DNA from: Opitutia bacterium
GTDB lineage: Bacteria; Verrucomicrobiota; Verrucomicrobiia; Opitutales; UBA953
Reading direction: 5' to 3'
Length of the DNA: 13,899 nt
NCBI GenBank assembly: GCA_947460445.1
Contig: CANHHS010000030.1
Location: 1-13,899, forward strand
Below are positions 7,722 through 12,481 of this stretch, one piece after another (the stretch's first letter is position 1; each line of letters starts with the position of its first letter). The notes beneath the pieces were generated by a model. The model saw only the letters and a program-made list of their open reading frames with translations, was not told where the DNA came from and made no database searches. The position numbers were made by a program, and so were the translations under genes.

Positions 7722-8888
7722 ATGAAATTTAGAAATTTCCCGATCTACCGCATCGAGTGGGTTACCTCAGCTTTCCTTATTGGGACGGCTTTGGCGGCTT
7801 TGACGGTAGTGCCCTGGTTCCTTTGGAATCACTATAGCGAAGACCTTGGCTGGGGTTTTATCTGGGCGCTTTTCATTTTCTATTATTATGCGACGGGTTT
7901 CGGTATTACCTTGGGATACCACCGTCTCTTTTCGCACCTTTCCTTTAAGGCGAAATGGCCCGTAAAGCTTTTCGTGCTCCTGTTCGGCGCGGCATCCTTT
8001 GAGAACTCCGCTTTAGATTGGTCTGCCGATCACCGTATTCACCACAAGCATGTGGATGAGGATGAAGACCCTTATGATATCTCTAAGGGCTTCTTTTACG
8101 CACACATCGGCTGGTTGCTCTTCCGCTTAAAGCCGAAGCCGCCTGTCACGAATGTTAAAGATCTCGAAGCGGACGCGCTGGTTATGTGGCAGCATCGCTA
8201 TGTACAATGGATTGGTGTCGTCGTCGGTTTTGTCGCTCCTGCGTGTCTTGGTTGGGCTTACGCAACATTGAATCATTTACCCAGCCCTGGCACATCAGCG
8301 TTGGCCGCCTTCTTGGTTGCCGGACTTCTGCGGACAGTTGTCGTCCAGCAGGGAACTTTCTGCATCAATTCTCTCTGCCACATGGTGGGAAGTCAGCCTT
8401 ACTCAACGCGCCATAGTGCACGTGATAGCGGCTCGGTTGCTTTGCTTACTTTCGGCGAAGGTTACCATAACTATCACCACGAGTTCCAGCACGACTACCG
8501 CAATGGTGTGAAGCCTTGGCAGTTTGACCCTACCAAATGGCTCATTTGGACTCTTTCGAAGCTCGGTCTCGTCACCGATCTGCGCAAGGTGCCGGACGCA
8601 CGTATTTTTGCTGCCGAGATGAAAGAGCACAGTCGCGCCCTTGGTATTGCCGTTGAGCGCGCTATTAGCGGCTTGGATGAAAAGACCCGATCGTTGAAAG
8701 CACGTACAATTACGTCCCTTGAGGGCATTGTTGCTGATTTAACATCCCGCGCGGAAGCCCTTCGCGAGGCTGCATCTGAGCAAGCAGAACTCGCAAGCGA
8801 AACGGTTGAGGATGTGCGTAAGATTTTTAGGGATGCTGCCGAGCAACTTGACTCGCTCCGCTTAGATTCAGCACCGTCGGTTGCTTAA
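7722..8888 (+). CDS. Acyl-CoA delta-9-type fatty acid desaturase with C-terminal coiled-coil extension
   Basis: This 388-aa inner-membrane di-iron enzyme of the stearoyl-CoA desaturase family introduces a double bond into acyl chains, tuning membrane fluidity. All family metal-ligand motifs are present: H-R-L-F-S-H (67-72), H-R-I-H-H (104-108), N-S-L-C-H (216-220) and H-N-Y-H-H (249-253). That gives nine His plus Asn216, so it should be active. Hydrophobic segments lie at about 14-35, 43-63, 81-92, 162-182 and 192-209, arranged around the His boxes as in the family. The catalytic domain ends near residue 290. Residues about 295-380 form an extra Ala/Glu/Arg-rich, heptad-like helix with no transmembrane segment. 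The ATG at 7722 starts directly before the first membrane region; an ATG at 7709 is out of frame. No Shine-Dalgarno is seen. The TrmH-family gene starts 3 bases after the stop, so the two are probably co-transcribed. Substrate position specificity is inferred from family only. Confidence 0.92.
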   Translation: MKFRNFPIYRIEWVTSAFLIGTALAALTVVPWFLWNHYSEDLGWGFIWALFIFYYYATGFGITLGYHRLFSHLSFKAKWPVKLFVLLFGAASFENSALDWSADHRIHHKHVDEDEDPYDISKGFFYAHIGWLLFRLKPKPPVTNVKDLEADALVMWQHRYVQWIGVVVGFVAPACLGWAYATLNHLPSPGTSALAAFLVAGLLRTVVVQQGTFCINSLCHMVGSQPYSTRHSARDSGSVALLTFGEGYHNYHHEFQHDYRNGVKPWQFDPTKWLIWTLSKLGLVTDLRKVPDARIFAAEMKEHSRALGIAVERAISGLDEKTRSLKARTITSLEGIVADLTSRAEALREAASEQAELASETVEDVRKIFRDAAEQLDSLRLDSAPSVA

Positions 8889-8891
8889 GGC

Positions 8892-9542
8892 ATGGCGGGC
8901 GTTTCTCCCGCTCGACTCGACCGTATGCGGTCTGTGCTCGAGCGGAGGACACGTCGGTTGCTCTTAGTGCTGGATGACGTTCATAAGGCGCGTAATGCGG
9001 GCGCGCTTTTGCGCACCGCAGACGCTGTTGGTATTCAGGAAATTCATGCTATCGAAAATCGGTCGCCATTTTTAGACGATCCCGAGACTTCAGTCGGGGC
9101 AGGGCAGTGGCTCGATGTCATCACACACCGTCGCGATGATTTTCCGCCGCAGCACAAATTGCATCCACCCGAAGTTGCCCTCGAGCCTGGTGCTCAAGAA
9201 AACGTGCGACGTACCTTAGTATCTCTCAAGGCGCGCGGCTATCGTATCGCAGTTTCTGATTTATCCGCTGACTCGATTTCACTCGATCAAGTTCCTGTCG
9301 ATCAGCCGCTTGCCTTGGTTGTCGGCAATGAATTTGCGGGAGCGTCCCCTGTCGCCCGCGAGCTCGCAGATTTCCGCTTCAGCATCCCCATGTATGGTTT
9401 TGCCCAAAGCCTAAACCTTGCGGTTTTTGCAGGCATCGCTTTACACGCTCTGGCTGAGCGGATGCGGGCGCTCCCGAACTGGGCGATGGATCCCGAAGAC
9501 CAACAGGCCACGCTCGCGCGCTGGTTAGCGGCTCAAGCGTAA
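8892..9542 (+). CDS. trmH: SpoU/TrmH-family RNA 2'-O-methyltransferase, probably tRNA Gm18
   Basis: The 216-aa cytosolic SPOUT enzyme uses SAM to methylate a ribose 2'-OH. Motif 1 is VHKARNAGALLRTADAVG (30-47), with Asn35 and Arg41 at the same numbers as the key residues of characterised TrmH. Motif 2 is V-V-G-N-E-F-A-G-A-S (143-152). Motif 3 is I-P-M-Y-G-F-A-Q-S-L-N (165-175), the knot's SAM-binding end. The N-terminus aligns closely with E. coli TrmH, which supports the ATG at 8892. Two differences from the E. coli enzyme are an insertion of roughly 20 residues at about 82-103 (Pro/His/Glu-rich) and a shorter C-terminal region. Subfamily identity (Gm18 of tRNA against another tRNA or rRNA site) is therefore likely, not certain. 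The gene follows the desaturase by 3 bases and overlaps the convergent phosphatase gene by 10 bases at its 3' end. Confidence 0.85.
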   Translation: MAGVSPARLDRMRSVLERRTRRLLLVLDDVHKARNAGALLRTADAVGIQEIHAIENRSPFLDDPETSVGAGQWLDVITHRRDDFPPQHKLHPPEVALEPGAQENVRRTLVSLKARGYRIAVSDLSADSISLDQVPVDQPLALVVGNEFAGASPVARELADFRFSIPMYGFAQSLNLAVFAGIALHALAERMRALPNWAMDPEDQQATLARWLAAQA

Positions 9543-9988
9543 AGCGCGATTAGGGCAGCGACCTGTTGTTCGATAACTGGCAGGGCCTCCGTGGGCTCAA
9601 TTTCGTCGATGTCTTGGACGTCCCAGTACTCGATGCGATCAACCCATTCCGGGTGAGCTTGCAGCATCATTGCGCGGTGTTCTTGACGCCGTAGAGCAAC
9701 GGTCCGACCCGCTTTTTCTAAGTCTGCAACCGTCAATTGGATAGGCATAGGCCCTGTTAGGTGCTCCGCAATGCCGAGGGCGGCCAGGCGCTGGGAGGTA
9801 TTCGGCGATAGGCGGGTGGGCTCGTCGGCTACCATGGAGGTCAGTAAACCCCTCGAAAATGCCCTTATAGGCAGCCCCCGTTGGCTCGCATGCCAGTTAA
9901 AGACGGCCTCGGCATGGCGACTACGGTAGAAGTTGCCCGTGCAGATAAAGAGCACGGGGGGGAGTGAATCTGCGCTTGTGCGGCTCAT
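9533..9988 (-). CDS. Low-molecular-weight protein-tyrosine-phosphatase-like protein
   Basis: The 151-aa soluble protein belongs to the LMW-PTP/arsenate reductase fold. The phosphate-binding loop is C-T-G-N-F-Y-R-S, the C-x5-R-S signature, immediately after the first strand (V-L-F-I). It is followed by R-H-A-E-A, equivalent to the usual S-P-x-A-E helix. A conserved-looking S-R-G-L segment and an E-H-R-A-M-M helix follow. The canonical C-terminal D-P acid loop reads E-Y-W-D-V-Q-D-I-D-E instead, so the general acid would be one of those aspartates without the Pro. It is probably a phosphatase, but the substrate (protein tyrosine, small phosphoester or arsenate) cannot be told. The start is placed at the ATG ending at 9988; an in-frame TTG five codons upstream (10003) is possible but adds nothing conserved. 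The 3' end overlaps trmH by 10 bases. The lipoprotein gene diverges 38 bases away. Confidence 0.82.
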   Translation of the reverse strand: MSRTSADSLPPVLFICTGNFYRSRHAEAVFNWHASQRGLPIRAFSRGLLTSMVADEPTRLSPNTSQRLAALGIAEHLTGPMPIQLTVADLEKAGRTVALRRQEHRAMMLQAHPEWVDRIEYWDVQDIDEIEPTEALPVIEQQVAALIALYA

Positions 9989-10026
9989 AGGCTTAGGTAT
10001 CAATTACATACTCTTACATTAATCCT
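9989..10026. promoter_or_regulatory. Very short divergent spacer
   Basis: Only 38 bases, AT-richer than the surroundings, separate the phosphatase-like start from the lipoprotein start. Two sigma-70-type promoters would have to overlap each other or extend into the opposite gene. A weak match for the lipoprotein (TTGTGC at 9976 and TATCAA at 9998, spacer 16) would place its -35 inside the phosphatase coding region. This is inferred from orientation and is not a confident promoter call. Confidence 0.25.
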
Positions 10027-10236
10027 ATGGCACGCAACCTGTTCATCCTCTCCGCCCTCGTTCTCCTTGCTGGTTGCAGCACCCCTGAGCTCCCCCCGAG
10101 TTCCAGCGGCTCTGAAGCCTTCGTTCCATCGACAGGTGTAGCTCCCGTTGCCCCTGCAACGACCACTCAGCCTGTAGCACCTTCAGGAATTCCTGCGAAG
10201 AAGAAACTTCCTTTGGGCACTGTTCGCCAGAAGTAA
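10027..10236 (+). CDS. Small outer-membrane lipoprotein, 69 aa
   Basis: Residues 1-16 are a lipoprotein signal peptide (M-A-R-N, then a hydrophobic core) ending in the lipobox L-A-G-C, so Cys17 should be lipidated and become the mature N-terminus. Ser at +2 favours the outer membrane by the Lol rule. The mature 53 residues are Pro/Ser/Thr/Ala/Val-rich, with V-A-P repeats and a basic end (A-K-K-K-L-P-L). This looks unstructured, like a tether or spacer, not an enzyme. No family is recognised. A strong terminator begins 23 bases after the stop, so the gene is probably monocistronic. No Shine-Dalgarno precedes the ATG. Confidence 0.8.
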   Translation: MARNLFILSALVLLAGCSTPELPPSSSGSEAFVPSTGVAPVAPATTTQPVAPSGIPAKKKLPLGTVRQK

Positions 10237-10258
10237 TCTAGGCTTCATTGCCTTGAAT

Positions 10259-10284
10259 AAAGACCCCGCCCAAGCGGGGTCTTT
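10259..10284 (+). terminator. Rho-independent terminator after the lipoprotein gene
   Basis: An 11-bp perfect stem (10259-10269 pairing with 10274-10284) with a CCAA loop and a GC-rich core is followed by T-rich sequence (TGTTT). It sits 23 bases past the lipoprotein stop. The opposite strand has only a weak T-run after the stem, so any activity in reverse would be poor. It is the only convincing intrinsic terminator in the window. Confidence 0.9.
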
Positions 10285-10348
10285 TGTTTAAGGACGCGAA
10301 ACTGTATTCACGCTCGCACGACCTCCTCGCTAAACGCTAATTTTCTGT

Positions 10349-11272
10349 ATGCAGCCTTACACTGAGAGCGGCACGCCCTGTAACCGGTGGCAAGTTGGTT
10401 CGTCGACGTTTGAGGTTTGCCCAACGCGAGGTGCGCGCTTGTTGCGCTGGTCGATGGATCTTCCCTCAGGCCCGCGCGAAGTCATCTACTGGCCGAAAGA
10501 TGCCGATTGGAATAAATTTGAAGCGGTACGAGGCGGTAATCCAATTCTCTTTCCTTTTATGGGTCGGACGTATGCCGATGGCGAAAAATTCGCCTGGAAA
10601 GACGAAGAGGGCGTGCGACGTCCGATGCCTCACCATGGTTTTGCGCGTGATGCGACATTCGTCGTTCTAGAGAGTGGCCCACGACATTTTATTGCAGAGT
10701 TAGTTCCCGATGCGCGGGCACAGGCCGCATACCCTTTTGCCTATAGCTTCCGGGTTCGTTATGATTTTTCCGAGTTACGCCTGCGCTGTACCTTTGAACT
10801 CGAGAATCGCCATACACATCGGATTCCATGGTGTGCCGGGCACCACTTCTATTTCACCCTGCCGTGGCATGCAGGCCTTAATCGGCGCGACTACCAGTTG
10901 CGCGTGCCCGCGCGTAAGTACTGGCGGCATGCTGCCGACGGCAAACTCGTTCCTTTTGCGGAGATGAAGGGCGCTACCGAAATAGACTTTGAGGATCCGC
11001 GCTTGCTGGACTGTATCTTTACAGGGCTTAAGAGCTCGGAAGTTCGCTTTGGTCCTCGTTCAGGCGAAGAAGATATTATCGTGCGCGTCGGCGAAGAGCC
11101 TATTCCGGATGCTTGGGCAACGGTGGTAACATGGACGGAGTCACCCGAGTCTCCCTTTTTCTGCGTGGAGCCGTGGATGGGGCCTCCGAATAGCCCAACA
11201 CATGGACATGGCATCCGCTACGTTGAGCCAGGCGCAACCGATACTTTTGTGACCGAGGTTTCGCTTGCCTAA
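10349..11272 (+). CDS. Aldose 1-epimerase (galactose mutarotase) family protein
   Basis: The 307-aa beta-sandwich protein should interconvert alpha and beta anomers of a hexose or hexose phosphate. Family landmarks appear in order: G-G-N-P-I-L-F-P-F-M-G-R (62-73), the sugar-binding loop; P-M-P-H-H-G-F-A-R (92-100), with His96 as the conserved His; G-H-H-F-Y-F (164-169), the second, catalytic His region; and F-C-V-E-P-W-M-G-P-P (271-280), with Glu274 as the catalytic base. The spacing and the C-V-E-P-W motif resemble the LacX/YeaD-like branch more than classic GalM, so the substrate could be a phosphorylated sugar. There is no signal peptide, so it is cytosolic. The ATG at 10349 follows a terminator by 64 bases with no Shine-Dalgarno. 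Three bases separate its stop from that of the convergent thioredoxin-fold gene. Confidence 0.88.
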   Translation: MQPYTESGTPCNRWQVGSSTFEVCPTRGARLLRWSMDLPSGPREVIYWPKDADWNKFEAVRGGNPILFPFMGRTYADGEKFAWKDEEGVRRPMPHHGFARDATFVVLESGPRHFIAELVPDARAQAAYPFAYSFRVRYDFSELRLRCTFELENRHTHRIPWCAGHHFYFTLPWHAGLNRRDYQLRVPARKYWRHAADGKLVPFAEMKGATEIDFEDPRLLDCIFTGLKSSEVRFGPRSGEEDIIVRVGEEPIPDAWATVVTWTESPESPFFCVEPWMGPPNSPTHGHGIRYVEPGATDTFVTEVSLA

Positions 11273-11275
11273 AGC

Positions 11276-12481
11276 TTACTCGGCTTTGCGTACTTCGATT
11301 GTGCCCCGGCCATCGTACCAGCCTTGTCCACGAGCTTGAATGCGTAGGAGGACGGTGTCTGTTGAGCGAGGTGTCGCATCAACGCGGATTCGCAACGGTT
11401 GTCGCGGACGACTCTCGGATATAGAAGTTTCTTTGCCATTTACCACGAGCGCGACGGAGCGCACCTCTAAGCCCCAGCCCTTGAACTCAATAAAGTAATC
11501 GCCGCTCGACGAAAGCTTACTACGTGCATCAATTTCCATGGCAGTGAAGTCTGGTCGCATGTCCCAGCCATCCCAGAACCAGCCACGTAGTTTGACGGGT
11601 TGTGAGTGAAAGACCCCTAAATTACGTGCACCTTTGCCGAGTTCGCTCCGTGGATCTGTGGATTGAAGTTGGGCTAAAGTATTCAGCGCTTCGACAGGTT
11701 TGCCGCTTCGACGTAAGGCTGCGAAGCGAGCAGCCAGTATTTGCTGGCGCTGTTCAGTGGTGATACGGTTGTTCGCAAGTCGCTTATCGCACTCGCGAAT
11801 AGCTTCAGCGACTTTCTTTTCATTACAAAGTTTCAATACGGTACCTTCTAGAAATGAGAGGTCGTCAAATTCATAACGTAGCCTCCAGCCCGTGGTGTCA
11901 TTTGGATCTAATTTAGCAATTTCTTGAACCAGTCCTTTGAATTGGTCGCGTGCAAATTTACTATCTATCTCAGCGAGCGCAGCGCCTAGGACATTGGCCT
12001 TTCGGGCACCCTCGAGCTTCGTGGCTTCGGTGAGCTTCGCGCGCATGCGGTCGATCGCACCTCGTGCCACTCCCAGGCGCGCCAGTAGGGCCGCCGAATC
12101 CCTTGCCTCGCTGCCAGCCACTGAGGCGTAGACGCGCCCATCAGCATCCGCGAGGACCACAGCAGGTAAATTCCAAGGACGGTAGCCAAAGGGCTTATTC
12201 TTTTCTGCCAGAGCCTTCGTCGCCTCATTTTCGCGCTCGGGTGAGTCAATCGTAACCCAGACATAAGTTTTAGCTGTCGCTATCCGTACGGCATTTGAGC
12301 CTACGACTTGTTGGCGGAAGCTCGTTGCGATGGGCGACCAATCGCTACCATCGAGTAGGACGGCGATATCTTTGCTTTCTGCTTTCGCCTTCGCGACCGC
12401 ATCTGGCCAGTCAGTGGCCGTGGTTACTGCAACTTGTGCGTGAGCAACAATCGATAAAAGCGTGTAACAAATAAATCTCAT
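11276..12481 (-). CDS. Exported thioredoxin-fold protein lacking the CxxC motif, with a C-terminal beta domain
   Basis: The 401-aa protein has a signal peptide (1-15, cleavage predicted after A-H-A), so it acts in the periplasm or outside. Residues about 20-140 are a thioredoxin-like domain. W-x-D-A-V-A-K-A-K helix, 'IAVLLDGSDWSPIATSFRQ' (39-57) and the cis-Pro region N-L-P-A-V-V-L-A-D-A-D-G (104-115) follow the pattern of planctomycete/verrucomicrobial thioredoxin proteins. The usual W-C-x-x-C is W-S-P-I-A, so both active-site cysteines are absent (Ser49, Ala52). Residues about 140-285 are helical and TPR-like in feel. Residues about 285-401 are beta-rich (G-W-F-W-D-G-W-D, then strands ending in G-x-I-E-V-R), possibly a carbohydrate- or protein-binding domain. 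The start ATG overlaps the upstream gene's stop as ATGA, implying translational coupling. It is probably a non-redox binding or scaffold protein. Confidence 0.75.
   Translation of the reverse strand: MRFICYTLLSIVAHAQVAVTTATDWPDAVAKAKAESKDIAVLLDGSDWSPIATSFRQQVVGSNAVRIATAKTYVWVTIDSPERENEATKALAEKNKPFGYRPWNLPAVVLADADGRVYASVAGSEARDSAALLARLGVARGAIDRMRAKLTEATKLEGARKANVLGAALAEIDSKFARDQFKGLVQEIAKLDPNDTTGWRLRYEFDDLSFLEGTVLKLCNEKKVAEAIRECDKRLANNRITTEQRQQILAARFAALRRSGKPVEALNTLAQLQSTDPRSELGKGARNLGVFHSQPVKLRGWFWDGWDMRPDFTAMEIDARSKLSSSGDYFIEFKGWGLEVRSVALVVNGKETSISESRPRQPLRIRVDATPRSTDTVLLRIQARGQGWYDGRGTIEVRKAE

Noticed and set aside
10001..10003. TTG start for the phosphatase-like gene
   Set aside because: It adds only five non-conserved residues and narrows the divergent spacer to 23 bases. 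The ATG ending at 9988 is preferred, though TTG is not excluded.
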